From the NCBI GenBank assembly GCA_963556195.1, contig OY744531.1:54219200-54283199 (forward strand): a stretch of 64,000 nucleotides of DNA, read 5' to 3'. The notes beneath the pieces are model-generated. The model was not told the DNA's origin and ran no database searches. It saw nothing but the letters and a program-made list of their open reading frames with translations. Shown here piece after piece: positions 37,020 to 48,439 of this stretch. The translations under genes and the position numbers were made by a program. The number at the start of each line of letters is the position of its first letter. Position 1 is the stretch's first letter. This DNA is from Sepiola atlantica. Taxonomy: Eukaryota > Mollusca > Cephalopoda > Sepiida > Sepiolidae.

Positions 37020-38127
37020 TATTGTTGTTGTTGGTATTATCTTTTACAGTCTTTACTAGAATTACTACGTATAGCTACCATTATATCTATTATTAGAATT
37101 ACCACCTCTACTATTATTATTAGTTTTATAAATTAATAGTATTATTATTTGTATTACTATTATTAATACTACTATTATTCTTATTATTATCATTATCGTT
37201 ATTATTACAATTTTTAAGATTATTGTGGTTACCATTATTATCATTATTATAGCTATTACTATTATTTTTACTACTATTAATATTATTAATATTATTACAA
37301 CAGATAATTTCTCTATTATCAAATAATTTATTTTTATTATCATATTTACAACTACTATGATTAATATTAATTGCCATCTTCGTTATTTTTCTTTATCTTC
37401 TAATATTCCCTTATAGTTTTTATCCAACTATTGTTTACTATTATAGATTATTATTATTGATTACTATTATCATGGTTAATATTTTTAAATATTATTATTT
37501 GCCATTTCCGCACTATTATCGAGATTATTACTATTATTATTATTAATATTAATGTTCTTTTTACTATTATTATCATAATTATTATTGTTTGTAGCAGTAA
37601 CAATGACAATATAACCACATTTATTATTATTATTGTCAATAATATTAATATTACCATAGTTGCCGTCATCTGTCTTTTACTACTATTGTTATTATTAGTT
37701 TTAGTAGAAATGGTGGTATTACCATTAATGATGATGCCATTATTCATAATTTTATTGTTTTTATTATTTTATTATTACTGTTATTATTATCATTATTATT
37801 ACTATTACTACTACTATTTGTATTATTTTTATTATTATTTATTATTATTTTTTATTATCATTATAACTATTGTTATGATTATTGTGGTTACAACTGTGAT
37901 CATTATTATTAATATGACTATTATTATTACCATCTTTAATATGAATAGTATTATTGCAACTACTAATTCTACTATTATTAATAAAATTATTCATATTACC
38001 ATATTTTAAACCATTATGATTAATACTACTGCTACCTACTTCTATATTATTGATTTTATTATTTACTATTATCTTCTAATATTTCCTGATTATTTTATTT
38101 TTTACCTGACTATTACTTTTTTTATTA

Positions 38128-38211
<84 letters not shown>

Positions 38212-38253
38212 ACTTAACAATAGCGGCATTTAGTACTTTTAAATTATTACCGA

Positions 38254-38290
<37 letters not shown>

Positions 38291-38293
38291 TTA

Positions 38294-38350
<57 letters not shown>
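37020..38350. repeat. ATT/TTA-rich low-complexity region, 1.3 kb
   Basis: Scrambled TTA, TTG, CTA and ATC triplets build into pure ATT runs at 38,129-38,209 and 38,258-38,349. Long open frames here (for example 37,686-38,009) encode only Ile/Leu/Tyr or Asn strings and are products of the repeat. Confidence 0.85.
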
Positions 38351-38352
<2 letters not shown>

Positions 38353-38494
38353 CTACTTATGTAAACTTAATTAATCTGCTAGTAAATTTGTTAGATTTAT
38401 TAATTAACTAATGATAATTTGATAAACTTTAAAGGAAAATAAAACAGTGTAAATATAGAATTAGTGACACAATAGATTAACAACCCCTGCCTCA

Positions 38495-38620
38495 CCCCAT
38501 CACACACACACGCCTGCACGCTCTTACACATATACCAATTACAACTGATTTGAGAACACACACACACGTCTGAACACTCATACACATATAGCCTGTTACG
38601 AATTACAGTTGATTTGAGAA
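38495..38620. repeat. Duplicated ~62-bp CA-containing unit
   Basis: cacacacacacgcctg...acacatatacc...acaactgatttgagaa is followed by a second copy ending acagttgatttgagaa. Confidence 0.65.
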
Positions 38621-39469
38621 TATGTAGTTCGTCCAAGTTGAAGAAACTGACCAACGATCTTTTGACACATTATGTTGCATGTATGTTCCCTTTCCACTTT
38701 CTGTCTGAATTAACAGACGATTTCATTTTTTCTATCGATCTACCTATCTATCTTTCTATTTATCTATCTATCTATCTTTATTCTACCCTTTTTATTATAT
38801 CTCTCTCTTTTTACTTTATTTTATTATATTTTATGTTTTATATTTTTATTTTATATATTTTATATTTTATATTTTGATTTTAACTTTTTGATTCTTAACG
38901 GTCCCAAACCACGTGACTTCCTAAATTTTGACATTTTAAATTTCTCTTCTTCTTCTTCTTCTTCTTCTTTTTCTCCATTTCATTCTTTCCAAAATATGAT
39001 CTACGGTTAAGATCGGATTCTAACTCTGCCTGATGAGATCTCAGTTTATAATAACTGTTGATCGATAACATCGACATGCCAGTGTCGCAGATTTTGTACA
39101 TGTCTGTGTAAATAAAAATAATGGTGCATTTAGTGTTTCGGTCAAATTGCTGTGTGTAAGTTCCATGTGTTTCTTGTTCCATTTTCTTTCCTTTTTTGTG
39201 AGTACTTTTGATTTGATTCGTCAAATCATCTTTTAATTTTGGTTTCTTAAAAAATATGTCTTTACTGTTGAGTTTTTTATCATTATAACGGCCAGTAATT
39301 TACAACTTAAAATGAGCATCTATAATATCGAGATGTTACATGAGAGCGTGGTTACGTTCTAAGAGCGTGCAACATTCAAAAGTTTGATTGCTTGATTACG
39401 TTCTGAGCGCGTTCAAGATTCAAACGTATAATTGCTTAATGGCTAAGAATTTTGTAACGTTTATTACTA
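38621..39469. other. Low-complexity and unassigned DNA
   Basis: ATCT units near 38,745-38,777, TTTTA-rich sequence near 38,810-38,880 and a TTC run at 38,943-38,970. Nothing else recognised. Confidence 0.5.
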
Positions 39470-39770
39470 TGTTATACTCTTTAAAATATTATGACTAGTT
39501 TCGTAATTTACATTATTGATTGTGGGATGTTTAGTTTTTATCTAGAGGGCTTCAAGAATTTTTAATCTTTTGGTGTCAGTATCGTGGTGTATTATTTTAG
39601 TATTGTTAACCAGTATGTGTCTATATTGAGAAGGGGGGCAGTCGTGTGTTTTAAGTATTGGCAAATGGAGCTAGTGTCAGAGAGATGTAAGGTTAATCTT
39701 CGAGAAAGTGTTGTGGTTGTGAAACCGATGTAAGAATTAGTTTTATTGTTATTGATATAATTATTAATAA
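39470..39770 (-). pseudogene. Penelope-like GIY-YIG domain fragment, inverted
   Basis: On the minus strand from about 39,755: NNKTNSYIGFTTTT (GIY-YIG YIG motif), then SDTSSICQYLKHTT and YTTILTPKD, in the order found at the C-terminal end of Penelope-like elements. It is joined head to head to the plus-strand fragment at 39,775. About 90 bp (39,661-39,755) are repeated inverted at 40,676-40,767 with few differences. Contains stops. Confidence 0.7.
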
Positions 39771-39774
39771 CATA

Positions 39775-40790
39775 TACAATAACCCATCCTTCCCTCTGCT
39801 AAAAATTGATTCTAAAATACTTAAAAAGTTACTATTAATTTGCACAACCGAAGTCCCTTTCTACGACCATAAGGGAAACATTATACCCAAATTGACGGTG
39901 TCTCTATGTGATCGGTCCTTCAGTAATTTTACATAGCTGACCTCGAAAATAAAATATTTAATATAATTACTAAACCCTCCATTTATGCCCGCTACGTTGA
40001 TAATATCCTTATTTTAGCAGACAATAATGATGAGATAAAAAAAACTACAAGACATTTGTCAAAATAACTCTGTACTTACATTCACCCATGAGCTTAATGT
40101 TAATAACAAAATTCCGTTTTTAGATGTTCTCATTGACTCTAACAATAACGCATTCATCATTTTTCTCTATAAAAAAACTACTTCTATTAATACATGCATT
40201 TTGAGTTATAAAAGCAAATGTCCATTTCAATATGAAATTGCAATGATTAAAAATCTATTAAACCGTGCAAAGCTAATCTCTTCAACCAAAAAAATATTTC
40301 TTAACGAATTAAAAAAGATAAAGCAAGTCCTAATTAATAATCACTTTCCCAATTATATCGTAGACAAACAAATAAAATTAATGATTAGAAACTTAGACAA
40401 TACTAATAATAATTCAATAATTCCCACTATATAAATCTATTCTACTGTAACCAAATGCATCCGAACTTTAAATTGGATGAAATAGCTCTTAAAAATATAA
40501 TACATCGCTACATAACCCCCATTAACTCTGCTAATAAAATAAGATTCATCATTTATTACAGAAAAATGAAAACATCGAACCATGTAGTTAAAAATAATAC
40601 TTCTCAGACCCGAAATACATGAGGAAGAACCAATGTAATATATCAGTTTCAATGTCCCATGGGAGAACGTACCTCCGACAATAACAATAAAACTAATTCT
40701 TACATCGGTTTCACAACCACAACTTTCCCGAAGATTAACCTTACGTCTCTCTGACACTCGCTCCAAAGTAACACTAGTTCTTCTCCGCTG
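39775..40790 (+). pseudogene. Penelope-like RT C-terminal part plus truncated GIY-YIG
   Basis: Begins NPSFPLLKIDSKILKKLLL and VPFYDHKGN. After a frameshift SIYARYVDNILILADNNDE carries the RT catalytic motif, with Asn in the second Asp position (YVDN instead of YVDD). Next NKIPFLDVLIDS, then the open stretch 40,201-40,434 (thumb; KCPFQYEIAMIKNLLNRAKL). The GIY-YIG start follows as VIYQFQCPMG and TNSYIGFTTTT at about 40,640-40,730 and ends soon after LTSL. Stops and frameshifts make it inactive. This lineage differs from the Penelope at 27 kb (YVDD-type rather than RDD-type motif). Confidence 0.75.
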
Positions 40791-40879
40791 TTCCTAGCAT
40801 TGCTTCCCATGGACTTGATTTTCTCATAATCAATGAACATTAGTAATGACGGGTCAGATGGATGGTTGCGGATTACGCA

Positions 40880-41330
40880 ACCTTTGCTTCACTATAAATT
40901 TTTCGTCGCACATGCATCTTTTTAGGGGGTATCTATATTCTCTCAAGACATGACAAGGAGGCCAAAACTAATGGAAATCCCAAAACGAAATCTAGTGGAG
41001 ATGCTATCTTCTGTTCCCTTTAGCCATTTTCTCACATTAAAGACATTGCACGTCTTTTTCTACTCTAACGTTATTTCCATAGAAGATTCTCGACTGAGCT
41101 CTAGTCTTTAGTTCCTCCGTGTAAAACAGCTATAACTCGTCGTACTACCACTGCTGCAAAGAACTTTCCTTTCTTTCTCCGTGTGCCTGACATCAAACGG
41201 AATTTCCATAAACAGTTTCTTTCCAATAACTTCCTATCTGTGGAACACGTTGCTACGTGATAGCTTCCCTGTGAGCTACAACATGGTTTTCTTCAAGTCT
41301 AATGTCAACAAATATTGTTCATAAACAGAC
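40880..41330 (+). pseudogene. Jockey/CR1-like LINE, extreme 3' remnant
   Basis: The frame from about 41,095 reads LVPPCKTAITRRTTTAAKNF, then PFFLRVPDIKRNFHKQF, WNTLLRDSFPVSYNMVFFKS and NVNKYCS before a stop at about 41,325. This is the C-terminal tail of the same LINE type as the remnant at 19,990-20,785. The part before 41,090 is badly degraded (SHIKDIARLFLL recognisable). It directly follows the Penelope fragment. Confidence 0.65.
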
Positions 41331-41543
41331 CTTTCAAGACAAACAAAGGACCAAACCACAATAAACTATTTCCTTTAAATGTCATTCTAAAAATAAATAA
41401 AAAAACCTTTTGGTAAATCAAACATAGGTAAATATCATCTCTGATGACTATTGCTACCGTTGCTTTTGGTAGGGATATCCTGTTTAATATTCCTTTGTTA
41501 AGCCCGCTGTGACCCTCGCAGTTCTTCCTTTTTACGACTCAGT

Positions 41544-41985
41544 ATGCGTACATTTGTTTCAATTCTGCCATTCTCGTATGTAGACGTCGACCGTGTAAAA
41601 AAAACACAGAAAGGAAGAGAAACGGAACGTCTTAATCATCTTTTTTTCTTACTGGTATTATTTAAAATGTTAAACAAACAGAATGTGTCATTGTCTGGGG
41701 ACATTTGTACTTTAGACTTGTCAAAAAGTTTATTTGAAGCGTTCGTCGAGAGACGTTTAAAAAATGGGCTCTATGCAAGGGATACAAGTTTATCATTACG
41801 AAATCTTGAAAAAACAGAAAAAGAAAAGTTTTAACAAATCTTATTCGTGAATGTTATAACGATTAAGTGGATTTCGAGTATGGGAAAAGTTTAGCTTTAG
41901 TTGGTCGCATAGAGGGTGGGCTTAAAATACCATCTTTTTATGAAATATTGAGAGAAAGATTTGTAATTACATTTCAATAAATGAT
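41544..41985 (+). pseudogene. Unidentified broken reading frame
   Basis: A 96-codon frame (41,544-41,834) ends in SLRNLEKTEKEK. Shifting frame there continues through VLTNLIRECYND, a stop, and then FEYGKSLALVGRIEGGLKIP, SFYEILRERF to a stop at 41,981. Normal amino-acid composition across the frameshift suggests a former protein of about 140 residues or more. I do not recognise the family; a transposon protein is most likely given the surroundings. Confidence 0.3.
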
Positions 41986-42244
41986 AACTACGAATGTTTC
42001 CGATACGTAATTAATAAAAAATATTCAATGAATTTTATTATTACTACTAGTAAATGTAATGCGTATGAAGCGTGAGAACAGAAGTGAGAAAAACACAGGA
42101 GATAAGAAGTAGCATCATTGAGAGAAAGGATACTTTTATGAAGTAGAAGATCTAGCATAGAAGTGATGCGATCAATTCTTTTCTATCATCTGAAAATCCG
42201 ATGCTTAATAAACAATACCACTATCTTTACAAAGATTGATATAT

Positions 42245-42400
42245 TTATATGTTTATATATTTGTATTTACATAATTCACTCCTAAACTGATTAACCGATC
42301 ATTATGAATTTTAGAACACAACTGCTTGGCGTAAATGATCCAAATGTGGGCTATATTTAGTTTAATTTTGTTAGGAGGTAAAAATGGAGCAGACAATTCA
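42245..42400 (+). repeat. Dispersed repeat family D, copy 2
   Basis: Matches 2,655-2,795 through tcactcctaaactgattaac and cgatcattatgaattttaga. It lies about 70 bp before a family C copy; in the other locus D precedes C by about 0.9 kb with a LINE remnant between, so C and D may be parts of one larger element. Confidence 0.6.
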
Positions 42401-42469
42401 GACACCTCCATTTTTTGTGAAATCTTGACAATAGGTTTAAACATCAATTAATAAATATTAGTATTTTAA

Positions 42470-42740
42470 CAATTTTTAGCGAGCATAATAAGGGTAACAT
42501 CTTTAATTTGAAAATTCAAATATATCAGATGTGCAGTGAATTTGATCTATAGTCATTAGACACCAGATTCCCTTAATTTCAATTTCTTCTTAAGACCACT
42601 TAAGATTAAGCCTTATATTTGAGACATTTTTAATGATCAAAATCGTGTAATGGATCAAAATTTGGATAAAGATTCTAAACATAAGGTTTAGTATTATATA
42701 TTGATTTTAATCTTCGTAAGGTGACATAAAAGTAGTCTTG
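42470..42740 (+). repeat. Dispersed repeat family C, copy 3
   Basis: Shares cattagacaccagattccct, aggtttagtatt and gattttaatcttcgtaagg with the copies at 3,660 and 17,815. Confidence 0.65.
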
Positions 42741-44020
42741 GAAGCGGTATTCCTCTACTTTAAAATAAAATTAAGTCAGTAATAAAAGATTTAGCCTTCT
42801 GACACTTAATTCGACTTTGGGCGACAACTACTTAGCCACTGGATGTCTAAACCTGTAAGTGACATTTAAAAAATACATAGTATATATTTTACCTTCAGAA
42901 TCTTGGTGGATTCTTACCTGATTTTGTGAGGCCAATATCTGATGAGCCTAGGATGAACCTTTGTCATTTGAGACGAACAGATGCAAGTAGTGTTGGTTAA
43001 GTGTTATTCTGGTAATCTTTTACTCGCGTAAGCGAGAATGTCAGAATCATCTATCGCGAAAAAATAATATAATTTGGAGCATCAAATTAATACGACTCTG
43101 ATAGAAGGGAGAGTGTGGGCAGAATGGGCGTGCCTTATTTAGGTTGAGAATGTATTCCCGGTGTGCATGTGTAGTAGTGGTAGTAGATCTCAGTGTGAGA
43201 GTGGAATTTCCTTCGACTTACTTTATGGATGACTACCTTAAGAGAAAAAAAAACGAACAGGACTAAATATAAAAATCCAAGAAAGTGAAAGAAACAAATA
43301 TATATTTTGGGATATAAAGCTCTAGCGGTCAATGATATAAGGGAAACTATCACTTATATTTATTTATTAGCTGTTTTTAACGTTTACGGATTAAAGTTCT
43401 TTCTTATATCTTTAACAATTTTGTAGCGGGGGTCCTTCAGTTTAAGACGAGGTAAAGTGGCTGAGTAGATGGAGTTTATCCTCTCGTTGTGGCGTTTCAT
43501 GTCTTTCTATTTCTTATTTTTATAACCAAGGCGCATATACGCTTAGTAGGATTTAGGGGGTTGTCTCCTGATAGTGTTATTCAACATTGATTTAGGGTAT
43601 AGTCTACTGGTGTTCTACTAGTCCTTAGAATCAGCTGTGCGTTCCTCGACTCACATAAATTCCTCTAAAACATCCGACATTCAGATTAGCCTTCTCTGAC
43701 ACAAGGGCATTTAATATTTTATATGTTTTCCAGTAAGGAAAAACATTTGATACACTTTTTTTTTATATAATTTCAAAAAGAATGTTGTTTTAAATAAAAA
43801 GCATTGCATAAAAAAAAAACATTTGTAATTTTCCGATTTGGGTTATTATTAAAAACTTTCAAATTATTTAATCTTTTTCAAACATTCAGAATTTCGTCTT
43901 TTTATCTATAAAACTAGCCATATCTATTGGGCGCTGCCCTGGAGAATATTTAATTGCAATCGTGTTATAATAAAATATAAGAGATTGATGTAGTTTGCTT
44001 GAAGCATTGTTTAATGGGTA
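42741..44020. other. No gene seen
   Basis: AT-rich; no recognised element. Confidence 0.45.
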
Positions 44021-44147
44021 TATAAAGGAAAATTAGAAGGCAATACAATGCAGAGGTGTAACGGTTAGACACAAATTGAGGTAAATTATAATTTAATTCG
44101 CTTCAGTTACACCTCTACATTGTATTACCTTCTAATGTGCCTTTATA
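44021..44147. repeat. Hairpin-forming inverted repeat, 42-bp arms
   Basis: Arms 44,021-44,062 and 44,106-44,147 match at 38 of 42 positions in inverted orientation (core AGAGGTGTAAC / GTTACACCTCT) around a 43-bp loop. No coding content and no obvious target duplication. Could be a tiny MITE or an inverted SINE-head pair; the ggtgtaacggttag segment is A-box-like. Confidence 0.75.
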
Positions 44148-44305
44148 AATTAAAAATTATATTTTAAAACTAAGTCGCTTATTTGTAATAAAGTGCTTTG
44201 TCTTTAGAAGACTTTAGTTTTAGTTCTGTGTACACTAAAAAAATTGACAGTTTATAAACTTTAAAGTTATGGTCGAACTGTAACGAAACGTACCATGTGC
44301 GAATC

Positions 44306-44309
<4 letters not shown>

Positions 44310-44367
<58 letters not shown>
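44310..44367. repeat. (CT)n microsatellite
   Basis: Perfect CT run followed by a short GT run. Confidence 0.95.
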
Positions 44368-44376
<9 letters not shown>

Positions 44377-45187
44377 ATGTACCTCTCTATTTATTTATTT
44401 TAAATTAAGAAAATTGTAAGTTAGAAAAATACGAGATAAACCGTTGTATCATGTTTCAATAGTTTTATATTTGTATTGCAATCGCTTTTAAACTATATAT
44501 TATTCGTACAAAGCTATTATGATTCAATGTTAGTTTCTCACAAACGTAAAGCCAGGCATGTCGAAAAGAAAATATTCATTTTGTTATCTTATTATTAATA
44601 TGTTATATTAAATATTATTTGTAATAATTAACGGGAATAAAGTAATAAATTATGCAGTATTATTACTTAAAACCGTAGATCGAAGTATCATTTTAAATGA
44701 AGCGAAATATGTGAATAACTACATCGTTGAGAAATGAAATGTTGGTAGCCATTTGCAAAAACGTTTATCTATAGCAAACAAAGCGATATCATCGGTTAAT
44801 CGTATCTGTTGATTTTCTAATGAAAATAAACGCTTAATCTTCAGCAGTTTATGAAATGTAAAGAAATATCGGACAGGATATCATATATAGTCATGAACAG
44901 ATTTGAATTCCCATTTTCATTATTCAGAAAACACGGATTGAAAAATCCCGTACTTCATTTGCCTGGCACAATCAAAAGTTCCTTTCTGCTGAACACTGTT
45001 ATGACGGTTGACTATGGTTGCCCGCCTGCTCGGTATGAACAGGATTTGTTTCTCATCACTTCCTGTAGCTGTTGGAATTATCCTCATTACTTAGACCGTT
45101 CGAAATTGGAGTTATAGATTACTCTTGTCCCGGGTTTCCAATCGTGCGACTGGTTTGAATAGTTATGTCTAGACTCTAGACGTATAC
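44368..45187. other. No gene seen
   Basis: The 88-codon frame at 44,851-45,117 has no recognisable domain. Confidence 0.45.
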
Positions 45188-45191
45188 GTAT

Positions 45192-46337
45192 TGTTACAAA
45201 ATGTAGGGAGAGCTATCGGGATTCGAACTCACGACTCCGGTTTACGGAGAGAGATGGGATTCATTTTTGCATATTTATACACGACCGAGAAATTATAATA
45301 ATGCGACTCGAATGACGTCAGGAAAAGAGATAAAAAGAGAGAATGAAGAAGAAAAAAAACTTTTAGCCGCACGCGAAGAAGAACAGCTGACAGGAAGTTA
45401 ACGCGACACAGAGGACGAAGGATGCCGGCAAGGAAGTACGTTAGCTGCCGGGTTAAGACGGACATATTTTGAGGACAACTATAGTCAGTCTTCCCGAGTA
45501 TCTCTGCGCTGAACGGGGAAGAAATGAACAACCGTCGACAAGAAAGTCGCGAGGAAAGGCAGGGACCTTTTGAAAATGGAATTATAGCCGCCCTCGGCTC
45601 GGGCGAGAGAGCCTGTTGAAAATGGAATTATAGCCGCCCTCGGCTCGGGCGAGAGAGCCTGTTGAAAATGGAATTATAGCCGCCCTCGGCTCGGGCGAGA
45701 GAGCCTGTTGAAGATGGAATTATAGCCGCCCTCGGCTCGGGCGAGACGACCCGCTGAACTAAGCGGAGTAAAAGTATCCAGCCAGGAATTGTTTTTCCTG
45801 AGAAAAAAAAATGTATTTCAAAACTACATGTGCAAGGAGGTACGGCTACGACGACATGCCGGAAATATCGACTCTGGTTCGAACAATGCATCCAGTTGTA
45901 AGTAACAACCTGAATATCTCTTCACGGACATTCGCCCCCTAGGGCTGTTATATGTATGTATATTTTTGTGTAGAAATGAATCCTGCTACTATAGGGATAG
46001 GATAGACAACCCCCCCCCCTCTTCTTAAGAATATACTTTTGTTTTGATGTTTTTTTCGTTTTGTTTTATAGATATACTCCCCTTTTTTCTAGTATACAGT
46101 TTCATTAAATAAATGAATATAAATTTAAGTCCTGTCTTTTTGTTGTTTCTTCGTATCTTTTGTTTGTTTCCTGACGGTATTTTATATTGGAGAAATCCCC
46201 ATCCCATATCACGTTTTATTTGAACCTGGGATAATACGAGCCACTCCGGACTTTTTTTTTGCTTTTTTTTTTAACTTTTTTTTTATCATTGTCACGTGAT
46301 GGCGTTTCGGTGGTCCCGACCGGCGGCATTCGTGACA
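45192..46337 (+). repeat. 5' LTR (1,146 bp)
   Basis: Starts TGTTACAAAATG, ends GGCATTCGTGACA. It contains four 46-bp minisatellite units (45,570-45,753; core GCCGCCCTCGGCTCGGGCGA, self-complementary in part). Upstream of them is a segment of about 65 bp (gctgaacggggaagaaatga and on) absent from the 3' LTR. Confidence 0.9.
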
Positions 46338-46566
46338 AGATTGGGGGCTGAAGTCCGGGATTATTTTCTCCAATTCTAATAAGACCCGTTAATAGGAGCA
46401 AACGGATGCGAGACAACGAGACAAAAAGACGCAAAGATAAATAAATAGATAAGTAACACGATGTCGATAGTAGAAGCCGGTTTTTTCGAGAGGGTGGTAA
46501 ACTCCAAAATAGGGTTACGAAAAAGGTCTCGCGGTGCGAGTCTTTTTCGTCTTTTAGGGAAGGAGG

Positions 46567-47692
46567 TGTTACAAAATGTAGGGAGAGCTATCGGGATTCG
46601 AACTCACGACTCCGGTTTACGGAGAGAGATGGGATTCATGTTTGCATATTTATACACGACCGAGAAATTATAATAATGCGACTCGAATGACGTCAGGAAA
46701 AGAGATAAAAAGAGAGAGTGAAGAAAAAAAAAACTTTTAGCCGCACGCGAAGAAGAAAAGTCGACAGGAAGTTAACGCGACACAGAGGACGAAGGATGCC
46801 GGCAAGGAAGTGCGTTAGCTGCCGGGTTAGACGGACATATTTTGAGGACAACTATAGTCAGTCTTCCCGAGTATCTCTGTCTGTTGAAAATGGAATTATA
46901 GCCGCCCTCGGCTCGGGCGAGAGAGCCTGTTGAAAATGGAATTATAGCCGCCCTCGGCTCGGGCGAGAGAGCCTGTTGAAAATGGAATTATAGCCGCCCT
47001 CGGCTCGAGCGAGAGAGCCTGTTGAAAATGGAATTATAGCCGCCCTCGGCTCGGGCGAGAGAGCCTGTTGAAGATGGAATTATAGCCGCCCTCGGCTCGG
47101 GCGAGACGACCCGCTGAACTAAGCGGAGAAAAAGTAACCAGGCAGGAATTGTTTTTCCTGAGAAAAAAAAATGTATTTCAAAACTACATGTGATAGGAGG
47201 TACGGCTTCGACGACATGCCGGAAATATCGATCTGGGTCGAACAATGCATCCAGTTGTAAGTAACAACCTGAATATCTCTTCACGGACATTCGCCCCCTA
47301 GGGCTGTTATATGTATGTATATTTTTGTCTAGAAATGAATCCTGCTACTATAGGGATAGGATAGACAACCCCCCCTCTTCTTAAGAATATACTTTTGTTT
47401 TGATGTTTTATTTCGTTTTGTTTTATAGATATACTCCCCTTTTTTCTAGTATACAGTTTCATTAAATAAATGAATATAAATTTAAGTCCTAATATCTTTT
47501 TGTCGTTTCTTCGTATCTTTTGTTTGTTTCCTGACGGTATTTTATATTGGAGAAATCCCCATCCCATATCACGTGTTATTTGAACTTGGGATAATACGAG
47601 CCACTCCGGACTTTTTTTTTCTTTTTTTTTAAACTTTTTTATCATTGTAACGTGATGTCTTTCGGTGGTCCCGACCGGCGGCATTCGTGACA
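46567..47692 (+). repeat. 3' LTR (1,126 bp)
   Basis: Same ends as the 5' LTR. Carries five 46-bp units (46,884-47,113) instead of four and lacks the ~65-bp segment before them. Other differences are scattered substitutions and small indels, including a short ATAT insertion near 47,490, so the LTRs have diverged since insertion. Confidence 0.9.
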
Positions 47693-47906
47693 GTATGTAC
47701 ATAATAATTAAATATTTATTATTAAATAATTGTATGTAATATTATAAAATAATTATTTTGTAAATGTGTTTTTAATATTATCATGAAGTAATTCCTACTA
47801 CGATAAAGGTATGCTACATATTGGGGATAGAGCAATAGATAAGTGAGAGCGAAAACAATATAAAGTTACATACTTTCCAAGTTTAATCATTTCAGTTTAA
47901 TAACTA

Positions 47907-48021
<115 letters not shown>

Positions 48022-48029
48022 AGTTATCG

Positions 48030-48120
48030 AAATTAATAATTCAGCGTAATGAAAAAATGTAAAAAGGAAAACCTAAAATTGTTTATATGTCCATAGAGGT
48101 TTCGTCTTTATTGTTCAACG
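48030..48120 (+). repeat. Single arm of the 10-kb fold-back family
   Basis: Aligns with the inverted right arm of 10,241-10,354 through aattgtttatatgtcc and ggtttcgtctttattgttca. No partner arm seen. Confidence 0.5.
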
Positions 48121-48439
48121 ACTTTCACTAATTTGAAGACAACCATAGCTGTTAAAATTTGACTTGGGGCGCCTATGACCTGGAAAGAATGTTTTATTCT
48201 TTTCTTTTCTTTTTTTCTCAAGAAAAGCATAGACGTTAAAAATTTAAATATGCTGTGCGTCGGTTTTTATCTACCTCCCACAAGGTAAAATGTGACACAA
48301 GGTCGGAAAGTGGGATTTGATAAGTCAGAACTCAAGAGGAAGAGCGCTTATGACTGTCAAAAAATGCCTGGGCAGCCCCGTCGGCATTCCCCGGTAGGGG
48401 CGCCTCAGGCGATGAGCAATAAACTAACCCCCTTTCTAA

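Larger units (their letters stand above)
45192..47692 (+). mobile_element. Non-autonomous (TRIM-like) LTR retrotransposon, complete
   Basis: Two direct LTRs enclose only 229 bp. Target duplication GTAT lies at 45,188-45,191 and 47,693-47,696. The interior (46,338-46,566) begins with agattgggggctgaagtccg, where a primer-binding site is expected (TGG at about 46,342; no tRNA match I can assert). It ends with the purine run AGGGAAGGAGG (46,556-46,566), a polypurine tract directly against LTR 2. Orientation is set by these two sites. With no gag or pol it must rely on enzymes from another element. Confidence 0.85.

Noticed and set aside
37126..38210. Several open frames of about 60-107 codons
   Set aside because: They encode Ile/Asn/Tyr strings from ATT-rich low-complexity DNA.
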